From Trichosphaerium sp. ATCC 40318 (Eukaryota > Discosea > Flabellinia > Trichosidae): a DNA stretch of 64,000 nucleotides. The position numbers and the translations under genes are program-made. Below the pieces are notes generated by a model, which saw nothing but the letters and a program-made list of their open reading frames with translations, was not told the origin of the DNA and did no database searches. The stretch covers positions 1-64,000 of the forward strand of contig JALMLS010000594.1 in assembly GCA_038496445.1 (NCBI GenBank). Direction: 5' to 3'. Of the stretch, positions 48,282 to 59,637 are shown piece by piece; the first letter of the stretch is position 1, and each line of letters begins with the position of its first letter.

Positions 48282-48539
48282 TTGCACAGTTTTGGGTTGA
48301 CATTAAATAGCGCTGTTGTATTGCTGTGTGACTATTAGCGCGTGATAAGTAAGCATGTATAACTTGCATAGTCTAGTAGCGCTATTTAAAACCGAGTCAA
48401 AGCTGTGCTATTAAAAATTGTCCGCCCGTTAGGCACAAATGATAGTTTGCTGTTGAAAAATGTAGTCACCTTTTAAGCATTGTTTTTGGCTATACAGTGT
48501 TAGCTTACAACAAAATTATAGAGGATATCTTACACCATA

Positions 48540-48904
48540 ATGGATAAAATATGTCCCAAGGGAATAATACCAACACCACACTTGTGCTCTTGGTCAAAGG
48601 TACATCAACTTTTTTGTACCTACAATTTTTCTTATTTTTTTCTAGTTTAGCAGTACTTCATGGACACAAAAGTGCTTGCTTCCTAACAATGCTACTCAAC
48701 TAACCGATGTGAAAGTTGAAGATAACAAAATAACAAGAATAATGATTGAGGCTGAGGGCAATGAAGTACAGTACAAATTCCAAATCTTGACTACAATAGA
48801 TTTGCCTGCACCAACCGAAAAAGACTTCAAAGTACGCTGACATCTAACACTAGACAATTGTGCTGATATGTTTTCTATAGCTCCCACCACAGTGCAAAAA
48901 ATAA
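48540..48904 (+). CDS. Small hypothetical protein
   Basis: Three exons (48540-48599, 48646-48831, 48881-48904) close in phase to 89 residues starting MDKICPKGIIPTPHLCSW. The pattern CLLPNNATQLTDVKVEDNKITRIMIEAEGNEVQYKF suggests a small beta-rich domain; four Cys. Not recognised. It could instead be the 3' part of the secreted gene just upstream. Confidence 0.45.
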
Positions 48905-49180
48905 TACCTCAACTTCTTGTGTGAATAAACGCATGAACGCTATTAGTAAGGTTATTTTTCGCTTTTGTCAAAAGTAGCTACGTGAAATACCCAAGAACTT
49001 TAAATCACGTGATTTTGTGCAAGCGTCAACGCTGTCAAATTGTTGACCTAATTTTTTGTTTGTACATGATCCATCTTTTACAAAGAGCACGTTAATATTT
49101 TTTGAGTATTGTTGGGTTGGCGTTGTAGGTTTTTTGGTCAAAGACAGTGTTATGACTGTTAAACATAAGAATCGCTGGCC

Positions 49181-50430
49181 ATGGCAAGCACTGAAACGTA
49201 AGTACTAGCGTACCTATGCTAAAAACATTCCATACCGCTCGTTCAACACTCCAAAAACCCAAAAAACATACAAAATACTAACAAGGTAATCGTAGGGAGT
49301 CTTGTTTTTCAAAACCACTTGCTACATTCCTGCTGCTACCGTACCTCTCTCTAGCTACTAGATCCGTGGCATGCCGCGTATCTAAGACATGGAGAGACAA
49401 TTTAAAAGTTAAACCTGTTTTGTGGTTGGAATTTAAAGGCGAGAAGAAGCCACTGAACTTGGACTCCCTTAGTGAATACACAGATAGATCAATTTGTATT
49501 ATAATGGAGTCAGGCAAAGCAATGGAAGTATTGGATGCTTTAGGCTATATTCCGAAGAGTTCAAAGGTTGTGGGTCTTGTGCTTTCAAGAGGAGGACTAA
49601 TTGAAGAAGAACAAAACGCTTTATCCATACTTTTTGATAAAATTTCTCGCTCTGTCGAGATCCTACAAATCTTAAATCATGCAGCAAAAGAAGTTTTGAT
49701 ACTACAAAGTATATTAGAACCATCACCTCTAACTAAATTAACAAGAGTACTCATAAAAAACTGCGGGAATGCTTTCTTTTTTTTCAAAAGTATTCTAAAA
49801 ATGGCACGTGGCATTGAGATTTTAAAGCTCGATTGGGGAGAAAATGGAAACATGACACAATGGAGAGCCCACGAACCTTTTTTTACCAATACCAATGAGG
49901 AAGAGCCTTTAAGCTCTTGTCCTGCATTCCATAACATCCGTGTTTTCAGCCTCTCGTGCCCTACTATTTGGTATAGGCCAACAAACTATTATGTTGTTGC
50001 TTCTTGGTTTCTTCCTCGTATGCCAAATCTCGAGTCCATTCCTCTCATTAGACTGCCTGATTCTCGTAAGATAAGCTTAGAGATTGGTACATTAGAGAAG
50101 GAGTTTGCAAAAGCTTTATTGATGAACTGCAAGAAACTTAAGTACATACATGTAGATCAAAGTGGATCAGATGAGGCATTTAGACTTTTGTTACAGTTGC
50201 CTTTTTTAGAGCATATGAAGATTCAGAGTTACAATAATGTTACATTTTCTGGTATGGGTCTTGAAGGTATATCTTGCCCTTCTATGAAGTGTCTTGAGGT
50301 AGGACATTTACGTGGAACAACGCCAGAAGGATTTAGAAATATGGCAAGAGCTTGTCCGAATCTTGTTACATTTAAAGGAAAAGGTGTCAAGGAAGCGCTT
50401 GAAGAAGAAGGAATAGTATTAGCAAAATAA
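49181..50430 (+). CDS. F-box protein with a leucine-rich-repeat-like C-terminus
   Basis: A 17-nt first exon (49181-49197) and one long exon (49296-50430) give 383 residues. The F-box-like region is residues 14-45 (LATFLLLPYLSLATRSVACRVSKTWRDNL). The rest has repeated leucine-rich-like segments (EILQILNH, TKLTRVLIKNCGN, GIEILKLDWG, LKYIHVDQSG, MKCLEVGHL, CPNLVTFKGK), as in FBXL proteins. Likely a target adaptor of an SCF ligase. The frame stays open to a stop at 50428-50430. Confidence 0.78.
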
Positions 50431-50499
50431 GGCGAAGAACAATTGCTGTTCACCACTAGAACCAAAAAATATAGACTCTTCTTTGCTAAGTTGCTTGTA

Positions 50500-50673
50500 A
50501 TGGCCAAAGCTCAGAAAGAGATTTTAACCCATCCATGTATAACTTTGAGATCACACAGTGACACGGAGTTGCGGAGTCTCGAAAAAAAACCTCCAAACCT
50601 GAGCTTCAATCTCATACGTTCACCTTTGGTTTACGAGATGATATTCTTAAGCATCGTAAGACATTTAGGGTAA
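50500..50673 (+). CDS. Short hypothetical ORF
   Basis: 57 codons from ATG (MAKAQKEILTHPC...). Coding-like words continue downstream in other frames (ELERKTQDVTRLV, KLAELQALIRSRL), so this may be the first exon of an unresolved or decayed gene. Confidence 0.25.
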   Translation: MAKAQKEILTHPCITLRSHSDTELRSLEKKPPNLSFNLIRSPLVYEMIFLSIVRHLG

Positions 50674-50873
50674 ATAAGTGAACTCGAGCGAAAAACGCAA
50701 GACGTAACTCGCCTTGTCAGGAAAAATTAGCTGAACTTCAAGCGCTCATACGTTCGCGTTTACACCTCGTAATAAAATGCCTGTTTCTTTGGAGCTATCT
50801 CAAGTGATGATGGTGATCTGAATGAAAATGTGCATTAGGGTTAAGATTGTATCAGCACAAAACTCCAATAACA

Positions 50874-52234
50874 ATCTATCTACAACCACTTCTCTTTTAT
50901 TTGCTGCTTTCATCTCTTGTATTAATATCAAAAGCTCAAACTGCAGCTGTTGTAGCCTACTACGTAAACTCTGGTTCTGGTACCGGTACTCTTCAACGAT
51001 TTGAGTTGTAGTCTGGAGCACGTATTAGCTCGTAAGTTGTCACTTCTTCTTCTATTTACAATACAACGTAATATAGCCTGTGTTTCCACGAATAGCTTCC
51101 TTATTTCTGTGAGCGTAAAAGCCAAGCTTTTTTTATTCATCAAAACACCTCTTACAGTTTTTATGCATCAAATCCATTTTTTTTTTTCTTCTTGAAAATT
51201 CCTTTTTTTTATTTGCTGCGGGTAAAAAAGAACGATTTGAACAATTAAGTATTGAAGTTTTTCCGTTTATTTTGGCGCTTTTGGAAAGGCTGTGTATTCC
51301 TTTTGTTAGCTCCTTCAACTTCACGAAATTTCTAAGATATTTTGTAACTTATTGTTGTATATTTAGCACATCTACAAAATGGCAATTTATTGTAGCTCAC
51401 CAAGTTGAACCTGGTATTGGTATAGTACAAACTTTGACACCTGGAAGTTGCACTCCTGTACAATAAAGATTAAGAACGTACTTTTATTAGTAACGCGATA
51501 TTGAAGATAGACGAATGTGCTGAAGCGGGCATGATTGGCCCAAACACAAACATGAATATTGATCCTAAAACGGGTACCTTGTATGGTACCATAGACAGCA
51601 TCGTTGCCATCAATTCTTTTGCATCACCGTATGAAGGTACTCATGTATGTTCACGTGTTGTACCAGGTCCCCCAACTGCGGCTCCAAGTACGGTTATTAA
51701 AAACGTGTTTATTTGTTTACATGTTATCTTCTAGCTGTTGTAATTGGTCCAATATCATACATGGGATATGGCAGTATGATTGTGCGTTCTAGGTTACCGG
51801 AAAATCCACCCGACGAGTGTCCAACTTTTGGATCAGGAATCGCAACATCATGTACCAACATTAAAGGTACAACAGATTAAAATAGAAACTTTTTTTGATT
51901 TAACTCTATAACATTGTTTACTAGCAATGGCTGTGTATGACAGGTCACATATCCTTGTTGTTTGTGGATCAGAAGAAATGGGAGAGTCATGTATGTACAA
52001 TACAACTTCTGCATCTTTGACAGCAAGTGGATTTGCTCAGATACCAACTCCAGATGATATTGTTGGCTTGTCTATTACACCATGCAAACCGTACTATTGC
52101 TTTTATACTTGTGTTCTCACTTTTTGATCTCCATTCTCACTTGTTGTTTTTCTAGAAGTCAGATTGATAGTGATATGCGTAGAGCTTTACTTTCAGGTTC
52201 AAGTGGTTATGGCGGCGGTATAATGACTACCTAA
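50874..52234 (+). pseudogene. Secreted-protein family, copy H (decayed)
   Basis: All six exons of the family are in order. The start codon position reads ATC (50874), exon 1 holds a TAG at 51009 where other copies have GAG, exon 2 carries a one-base insertion, and the last exon lacks two bases before the stop, adding four residues. Exons 3-5 remain open with the NTNMNIDP and ILVVCGS blocks, so decay is recent. It is closest to copy A, about 50 kb away, with which it shares the 3' flank. Confidence 0.85.
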
Positions 52235-52308
52235 CTCTATGAGCAATGTTTCAATAAACAATTAGACATTTAATGAGTTGTTTCTTAGTACAAAGAGCTT
52301 GTATGCCT

Positions 52309-53529
52309 TTAGATTTTTGCATCATGCACTTTAATATAATGGGCGCCTTTTAGTGCTTTAATACCTTCGTCAGTTACTGAAGTGTCATTAAGGTAAATAG
52401 TATGGACGCCAGCAAGTGCTCTAACTCCTTCATCAGTTACTGAAGTGTCATCAAGACAAATAGTATGGACGCCAGCAAGTGCTTTAACTCCTTCATCAGT
52501 TACTGAAGTGCTACCAAGGTAAATCTCATGGACACCAGCAAGTGCTTTGACGCCTTCATCAGTTACTGAAGTGTCATCAAGATATATAGTATGGACGCCA
52601 GCAAGTGCTTTAATTCCTTCATCAGTTACTGAAGTAATGTCAAGGAAAATAGTATGAACCCCAGTAAGTGCTTTAACACCTTCATCAGTTACTGAAGTGT
52701 AACTAAGGACAATATTATGGACGCCAGCAAGTGCTTTAACTCCTTCATCAGTTATTGAAGTTCTACCAAGGTAAATACTATGAACTCCAACAAGTGCTTT
52801 GACACCTTCATCAGTTACCGAAGTGCTATTCAGGTTAATAGTATGAACTCCAGCAAGTGCTTTGACGCCTTCATCAGTTACTGAAGTGTTATTGAGGAAA
52901 ATAGTACGAACTCCAGCAAGTGCTTTGACGCCTTCATCAGTTACTGAAGTGTCATCAAGATATATAGTATGGACGCCAGCAAGTGCTTTAATACCTTCAT
53001 CAGTTACTGAAGTGTCATCAAGATATATAGTATGGACACCAGCAAGTGCTTTAACGCCTTCATCAGTTACTGAAGTGTGGCTAAGGTTAATAGTATGGAC
53101 GCCAGCAAGCGCTTTAACTCCTTCATCAGTTACTGAAGTACGATCAAGATTAATAGTATGTACACCAGCAAGCGCTTTAACTCCTTCATCAGTTACTGAA
53201 GTGTCATCATCAAGATAAATAGTATGAACACCAGCAAATTGTTTGATAGCATTGTCATCAAAAACATGTCCGCTAAGGGCAACTTTTGTGCATTTCACAA
53301 TACCAGGATGTTTTACAGCTGATTTTGATTGAGTTAACGTTGTAAGTCTAATAGCGTGGTATCCAATAATATCATGAATGATAGAAGCAATAAAACGACA
53401 GGTTTGACAAGCTGCAAATCGTGATTTGGTTGTTTGACGCAAGATATGTGCTAATATCTCTGTAGGAAGCTGAAGCAAACTCTCACAAGTATTATTGTTG
53501 ATTTTACAACCCTTTGAAGCGGAAAGCAT
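52309..53529 (-). CDS. F-box protein with 14 tandem 21-residue leucine-rich repeats
   Basis: A single open frame of 406 residues, no introns. Residues 14-55 form an F-box (LLQLPTEILAHILRQTTKSRFAACQTCRFI). After a linker come 14 nearly identical repeats with consensus S-V-T-D-E-G-V-K-A-L-A-G-V-H-T-I-Y-L-D-D-T, then a short tail. Variation is concentrated at the Y/N-L-x-x-T positions, which would lie on one face of an LRR-like solenoid. LRR arrays of this style with F-boxes also occur in giant viruses and in some protists. Probably a target-binding adaptor for an SCF ligase; repeat number may vary between strains. Confidence 0.85.
   Translation of the reverse strand: MLSASKGCKINNNTCESLLQLPTEILAHILRQTTKSRFAACQTCRFIASIIHDIIGYHAIRLTTLTQSKSAVKHPGIVKCTKVALSGHVFDDNAIKQFAGVHTIYLDDDTSVTDEGVKALAGVHTINLDRTSVTDEGVKALAGVHTINLSHTSVTDEGVKALAGVHTIYLDDTSVTDEGIKALAGVHTIYLDDTSVTDEGVKALAGVRTIFLNNTSVTDEGVKALAGVHTINLNSTSVTDEGVKALVGVHSIYLGRTSITDEGVKALAGVHNIVLSYTSVTDEGVKALTGVHTIFLDITSVTDEGIKALAGVHTIYLDDTSVTDEGVKALAGVHEIYLGSTSVTDEGVKALAGVHTICLDDTSVTDEGVRALAGVHTIYLNDTSVTDEGIKALKGAHYIKVHDAKI
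52350..53240. repeat. 63-bp tandem repeat array (coding)
   Basis: About 14 direct copies of a 63-bp unit with few differences (for example ...CTTCATCAGTTACTGAAGTG... recurs every 63 bp). It is wholly inside the F-box/LRR frame and encodes one 21-residue repeat per unit. Similarity at DNA level suggests recent expansion or gene conversion. Confidence 0.9.
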
Positions 53530-54029
53530 AGTATTGTGTCTTGTGATGGTAAGATGTTGGAGTTTACTGGTAATGTGGTAGGTTTATATCCAAAGAGTAC
53601 GGGAAGAGGAGCTGTTATCTTATTTATTCCCGTGAGATAGTGATCTCCGGGCAGTTTACAAGGGAATCACTCCGTGGAGATGTGTTACATTTCACTCTTG
53701 CAGTAATATGCGAGCGATAAGACAGAGATAGCGATAAGGGTACTAGCTTGGAGGATAATACGAATAGTAATAGAAATAAAACACCAAAGCTAGTCCTTCA
53801 TTTAATATATCGAGACTCTGCGGGCTATAGATATCTCGTGGCTTTCACGATGCCAGCTCTAGAAATATATGTTGTAAATAAATCAGGATTCTACCTGTCA
53901 GTTGTTCACTTTGATATCATATGGACTTTATTGTAAAGTTCGTCTCGCTACGTGTTTCAGGAATAGCAGACTAACCCTGCTTAATCAGTGAATTTCTAAA
54001 ATAACTTCTTATTTTTACCAGGGTGTTAA
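53530..54029. other. Intergenic
   Basis: A 62-codon frame (53748-53936) lacks an ATG and is not recognised. No gene is called. Confidence 0.45.
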
Positions 54030-54880
54030 ATGCTTTACACCAAAAAGAAAAAGGGAAACAATGGTCATATTGTAGTATGCGGAAAAGAAGGTTCTGGTAA
54101 ATCTGCCATCACAATACGCTTCAGACATGACGTTTTTGTTGAAGAGTACCATAAAACCGCTTAGACTTCGAATAATGTTATAATAGATACGATCCAGTAA
54201 TAGAGGATATATACAGAAAAGTTATGAAAGTCGATGAAGCAGAGCTGTTTCTGAATATTTTCGACACTGCTGGACGTATACAAGACTATTCTGTCCAAAG
54301 AGACCCTGAACGTTTTAGATTTGTTTGATTTCTTAGCTTAAAAACTTGTTTAGTTCATAGGCAAGCGTGATGGGTTTGTTTTAGTTTATAGTATCACAAA
54401 CCGAGAGTCGTTTGAGTTTGTTGTCCCTTACTTTGAAGAATTTCGCGAGTACGCACATCAAATACATTAAAGTATCAACCACTACCATAACAGTGATGAT
54501 ACTACAAGTTGACATTGACAATAACAGTGCAATACCAAGAGTTTGGATTTCCTTTTTTTTTCCTCTTTTTTTTTCATTGTTTTTCTTGTTTTCACGTGTT
54601 TGTCATAAGGGCAAGAGGAAAAACTATACCAATTCTTTTGATTGGTAATAAAAGTGATCTAGAAGATGATAGAAAGGTATCTACGGAAGAAGGACAAGAA
54701 CTTGCAGACCATTACGGATGTATGTTTTTCGAAACATCAGCAAAAGATAATACCAATATTGATGAATCGTTCCATACAATCTTAAACGCTATTCTTGAAT
54801 TAAAAAAAGTCCAAATCCCACTTGATAAAAAACAATCAAAGAGTAGAATGCAATCTCGGAGAACCTGTTATGTAATGTAA
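54030..54880 (+). CDS. Ras-family small GTPase with altered catalytic positions
   Basis: Four exons (54030-54145, 54187-54311, 54361-54448, 54610-54880) close in phase to 199 residues. HIVVCGKEGSGKSAITIRF is the P-loop, EEYDPVIEDIYRK the effector region, FVLVYSITNRESFE, LLIGNKSDL and FFETSAKDN the other motifs. It ends in CYVM (CAAX), so it is prenylated. Odd: the position of Ras Gly12 is Glu (GKEGSGKS), the switch I Thr35 is Val, and Gln61 is Arg (DTAGRIQDYS). In human Ras changes at 12 and 61 block GTP hydrolysis, and loss of Thr35 weakens effector binding. It may be a constitutively GTP-bound or unusual Ras. Confidence 0.88.
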
Positions 54881-55217
54881 TTATAAATAAAATATTTTCT
54901 GACAAAACAGCTAGTAAAGAACAACATAAGGGCTGCGCTAGAGTCCCAGGCATAGTCATCCTCCCAAAAGGAGTGTTTTTGATGTAAGCGAAATAGAGGT
55001 TTTAAACGTGACTATTCTCATGTAACAAACATGAAGCATTGTTTTTTTAGTGGGTTGGTATATGCTAAAATCAAGCTCATCTGTAATACTGCAAGTTAAT
55101 TGTATGAACTCCTAACTGTTACTTTAGATGATTGAAGAGTAGTCTTGTAAACACCTGCGAGTGCATCAATACAGAGTTTTTATTATTTGTTTATTACAAA
55201 ACCATGTGCACAAATTT
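54881..55217. other. Intergenic
   Basis: Spacer between convergent genes. Nothing is recognised. Confidence 0.5.
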
Positions 55218-57154
55218 TTAATCAAACACTGGAGCTATTGTTATTCTAAAACGAGGAGAATCTTCTAATGCAGTATACTGTATCATACCAACATATTCGT
55301 TATCACATAACACGATTTCTATAGGACGTGACTCTTCTTTTGGTTGCTCATCAGTTCTAATAATACATTGATAAGGTATTGTTAATAACTGAGAAACAAT
55401 CTTTGAGGAAAGCTTGAGTGTAAGTTGCCTTTCTGATACACAAGATAACCTAAAAAATATGAGCTATTTTTAGAAATATCACGTGACAAATTATTAATTA
55501 GATAGCGTACCATACATAACCAAAAGCGCAGTACTTTGTTCTACCAGGTACTGCATTAAAACTGACAGAGCATTCGCTATAAAAGGGTGAGAATAAGTAT
55601 GAACAAACGGCTTTTTTTCGTTGATTTTTGCTTTGTTCACGTACGATTTCTCGTCTCTTTTTCTGTTACATACTTCTCTGTATACATGCGCTCTCTTATT
55701 AAGTTGTTGTGCGTTAACAATAAGTCCCCAAATATCATGCCACCACATTTTTTCAGGATTATCTTTACACGCGAACAAATACGCTGCAAACCCAGGTAGA
55801 AGGTAAGGTTCCATTTCCTCTGCAAGCTCATGATGACCACTCATACCTATACAAGTCTTGTGAGTTAAAAAAATAAAGGGTTTGATATACATACGTGCGA
55901 GTATCCATAGCTCGGGCGCTTTTATGTGAATACTATTTGTTTTTTCACTTTTCTTAAATCTTCCTCTTAACACTTCCATTGGTAGTTTTATAGTCTTTCC
56001 GTGATACAACAAATAGCTCAAGAACCTCCTTAGAGTAGAAAAAACTTTTAAAATCGCCTTTGCTATAACCCTTGGATCAAAAGGTTGAAGCAATGTATTG
56101 CTTAATTCTAAAATAGTTTTATATCTTAACGTCGACATTGACTTAAGCAGCTGATCATACATCGCCGTCTGTTTCTCTTGTTCAAGTACCTAGTATAATC
56201 TTTAGACCCTTTACTATACACTACATACAATAACAAGCAAGAAAGACGTACTTGGCCTAACTTAACGACAACTCCTTCGATATCTTCGCATGAATGATTT
56301 TGAGGTATGTTCATTATTGCTTCATCACAATTGACACTTGACATTGCATTTAAGAATATTAAAGCAGACTCTGGTGTTTCCCCTTCTATCAGCACATAAT
56401 TGAATATATCATTAACACGTTCAAAACCACCAGCAAATAGAGTAGCGAAGTACCTTTTAAAAAAAACCGTTAAATAAAGTTCGAATAAGTCAGAAAAAGC
56501 TGCGGTTTATTTGAACTTGTTGTGTAATTCACGAGACAAGAAATCAAAATGTGAGCGAAAAAACCGTACCTACAGTTAACGCTTAGTACGTATTTTGATG
56601 CCTTGACTTTATAGAGTGGTTCATCATCTCTGAGGACGACAATTGTTATATCGCACAAATTCGCTACGGAATCGTTGTGACACGAAAGCTTTCGCTCAGG
56701 GATATCGCGTATATCATCTGTGGAATTTTTTAGAACAGCTGAGTCGAAGATTTGACCCTCAATGTCTATACTCTGACTAATAGCTATTGTGTGCTTCCTT
56801 AGCGCCTTGGCAACATATTTCTTCATAGCTACTGACGTATAACGCATACTGAAGGTGTCTGGCATGTTCAAGTGGTAAATCACCTTATGTAGCAGTTCTT
56901 TATGCGCCAGTAGCTCCAATATATTGGTTGTACCATTTAATTCTGTAGCTAAACAGAAAATAATGTCAAAAACGTGTACACAGTGATTAAATGTATGCTT
57001 TTAAGCACGTCGTAATAAAATTATAAGGCCACATGCGAGTAAATTGGACATCAAATCCAAATTGTCTGAAAAAAAAAAAATACTGACAAATAATAAACTT
57101 ACCTGTAGGTTGTATATTTAATGTTCTCTTGGCGTTAGATATAGCGCCCGACAT
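55218..57154 (-). CDS. F-box / BTB domain protein
   Basis: Five exons read leftward (57154-57103, 56948-56570, 56453-56252, 56189-55511, 55432-55218) close in phase to 508 residues. Residues 25-60 are F-box-like (LLHKVIYHLNMPDTFSMRYTSVAMKKYV). Residues 105-170 form a BTB/POZ core (CDITIVVLRDDEPLYKVKASKYVLSVNCRYFATLFAGGFERVND). The large C-terminal region is helical and not recognised. BTB proteins are adaptors of Cullin-3 ligases and F-box proteins of Cullin-1; having both in one chain is unusual. The F-box call is the weaker one. Confidence 0.75.
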
Positions 57155-57592
57155 GGTAAAGCTTAATAACGGCTACTATATCGTTTATAGGCCTTATTTG
57201 TCCGTGGTTTTGTTAAAATACCACTTTTGGGGTAGAATGTGCTCCAATACACTGCTTGGGATAGTTTAGGAGTTTGTACCAATAAAATGTGATCAAGTAT
57301 TCGGCTGGTAAGTCACGGAAATTCACCTTGAACTTTGCTTCTTTTTCGTTATTCGAACTTCCATAAAACGCTTTTGAGATTGTGTTGTTACACTGAACAC
57401 AGTTAAATTAAGCGTACGTAGTACAATGGGAGCCTTTTTAGGTCACGTGAACAGCTTTGTGACAGAATATGTTCACTGCAGCGCTAGTACTGTTTAGCGT
57501 GTATCATATACGCTCCAAAGCGATCTTGTCGCTTTGGTTCCTCGTACTTAAACGTTTTGTCGTGTTTTGGAAGTTTAAGTTAAAAACAAAAA
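57155..57592. other. Divergent promoter region
   Basis: Between the divergent F-box/BTB and zinc-ribbon genes, with a CACGTG near 57443. No gene is seen. Confidence 0.5.
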
Positions 57593-58129
57593 ATGTCGAG
57601 ACCAAAGTCAAGCCTTAGAGGTATAAAATACCGTTGAGTAACCTAGCGTTTATGTTCTACTGTAGGAAATATAAATTGGGTGAAAAAATACAGGTGTAAA
57701 AAATGTAACCAAGACATGATCATTAGCTTGGATAATATGATGAAATACAGGTACCACATAACCACAAAAGCGTTATAAATTATTTTTATAAAAACGGCAA
57801 CGTACGGGTACTAACATAAACTAGTTGGACTTCTGACGGTCAACACAACGGTAAACCACTCATAGATTGGTGGGTCAGATGCCCTTCTCCAGTACGTTGC
57901 CTAAACTAAGATACACGCACTAAAGACGCTCTAGAAATGTAGTAACCAGGCTATAATTATAACTACCGCTTCATTCGATCAATTACGCCAAATTATAATT
58001 GGCCCAATTCCACGCAGTGTAGCTGACAAAGTACCTTTCAGTGACCCTCCTTGTACGTTTAAAAGAGCCATAATTCATTTCAGTACAAACGACCCTTTAT
58101 CCAACTTCACACGCCTTAAAACAACGTAA
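57593..58129 (+). CDS. Small zinc-ribbon-like protein
   Basis: Four exons (57593-57620, 57666-57750, 57825-57891, 57935-58129) close in phase to 124 residues. Two Cys pairs, CKKC (about residues 20-23) and RCPSPKC (about 55-62), are spaced as in a zinc ribbon. WTSDGQHNGKPLIDWW lies between them. The rest is Thr/Pro-rich. No family is recognised; possibly nucleic-acid binding. Confidence 0.65.
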
Positions 58130-58935
58130 AACGTATCCCACTATATGTCTACCATGCGAATACTCGTTTAAACTAAAAACTACAAATAGATCGTTGCGTG
58201 AACCAATTAGTACTTCCAGGCGATCTATCAAAGCCATGATAACTCCCTCACGCCAGCTTCCAAAAAACAGTACTACAAAACGTACTGTGGTGTAATTTTG
58301 TAAAATTTCACCACAGCACTTTACCGTGCGTGACGTGACGTATGCGTCACGCTTAGCCTATTCTGTAATGTCATTATTTGTGACACATATTAAACCCTCC
58401 TTTATCGACTTGATTGTATGTTTGACATTGATCTTATAACACCGTCGCCTACTTACAAACAATATAGTCTGCATGAAGTGAACTTTTTTTTTTCAAGTGT
58501 CAACACCAGCTCGATTTTTATTATTGATCTCAAATACACTTCACGAGAGCGTGGAGCTTTCACAGAACAATAACGAATACACCATGAATATAAAGGTAAG
58601 CCATCTAAGCGATCACGTGAGGCATGTATATGACAATGGAGGTATATCGTCGCTACAATTAAAATACTCATAGAAAATTGATAGAGTATGAAGTATGAAT
58701 CACATATGTTCACGAGCACTTACAGACACTATCAAGATACGGAGCAATGTGTACAAGGGAAGCAAGGTGTATATTTATTTGGGAACTAGTAAATGCATAA
58801 AGTACAAGTACCGAACAATGGTCAATTACATAAGAATAAAGACAGAAAATTATCTCAATTATATACTTACTTGTTGTCACAAGGCCTCAGCTCTTTTCAA
58901 GAACCACTTGCAGACCATTTGCTTAAAATAAGACG
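58130..58935. other. Intergenic, about 800 nt
   Basis: No gene is recognised. A short inverted repeat (GCGTGAC...GTCACGC) with a TGACGT core lies at about 58328-58352, and a CACGTG at about 58613. Open frames of 78-88 codons on both strands are not convincing. Confidence 0.45.
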
Positions 58936-59637
58936 TTAGTAACGAACATAAGTTTTTGTGAAATGTCCAAGTTCAGGACGAGTGAATGTAAAGTAGGGTG
59001 TATGTTCTTTTTCGAAAAGTATCTTTTTTCTTGTGACTTTATGAAACCTTGCAGCAGAACTTATTCTAACCGGCATATCCGCTTCTAAGTCACTAGTCTT
59101 AAACCACACAGGTACACGTGTTTTTACACCTGGTCTAGCAGCTGAGAATTGTGCTTCAAACGAAGGAAACTGACAACGGTAGACTACAACATCAGTCAAG
59201 TATTCAAGTCTATTTGTTTTAAATGATTTTTCAACGTTTGCTAGCCTGTAAGCCCTGAGAACCCTTCTAATGCTTACAAAGCATCTGCATGGTATGATAT
59301 CAGTAACACAGTCGTAGAAATCAACACGGCAGATCGTTTGGTCTCGCTTGAAGATAGCATAAAAGTATTTGCGTTGTTTCTTGCTTTTTACGCCTATTTT
59401 AGTCATATATGCTTTCTTCCACGATGTTTTGTATCCGTTAGGTCCTTTTCTGCTATACATTTGAAAATCAGCTCTACAATGCTGTCTCCATACTCGCCAT
59501 GCGTATGATATTGTTTTATGCCATGAACAGCAAACATTGGAACAATTAAACATTGAAAAAGAGTCTAGGTATTCAACGAGTAGATGAGCCCATACTTGTT
59601 CGCCTACCTGTAAGTACTGAGACATTGTTAGTGACAT
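58936..59637 (-). CDS. F-box protein, intronless
   Basis: An open frame of 233 residues. Residues 12-50 resemble an F-box (GEQVWAHLLVEYLDSFSMFNCSNVCCSWHKTI). The rest is basic (ARKGP..., KSKKQRKYF, RKKILF) and Cys-containing, without a recognised domain. The splice-like CAG at 59605 could be an acceptor for an upstream exon, so the first eleven residues are uncertain. Confidence 0.7.
   Translation of the reverse strand: MSLTMSQYLQVGEQVWAHLLVEYLDSFSMFNCSNVCCSWHKTISYAWRVWRQHCRADFQMYSRKGPNGYKTSWKKAYMTKIGVKSKKQRKYFYAIFKRDQTICRVDFYDCVTDIIPCRCFVSIRRVLRAYRLANVEKSFKTNRLEYLTDVVVYRCQFPSFEAQFSAARPGVKTRVPVWFKTSDLEADMPVRISSAARFHKVTRKKILFEKEHTPYFTFTRPELGHFTKTYVRY

Noticed and set aside
49499-49937. Minus-strand open frames of 75 and 86 codons
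   Set aside because: They are antisense to the long exon of the F-box/LRR gene.
52862-53218. Open frame of 118 codons on the plus strand with its own repeats
   Set aside because: It is the exact antisense of the F-box/LRR repeat array; the periodicity is a by-product of the 63-bp units.
52350-53240. Regularly spaced repeats resembling a CRISPR array
   Set aside because: The 63-bp units are contiguous, lack spacers and encode an in-frame protein repeat; the genome is eukaryotic.
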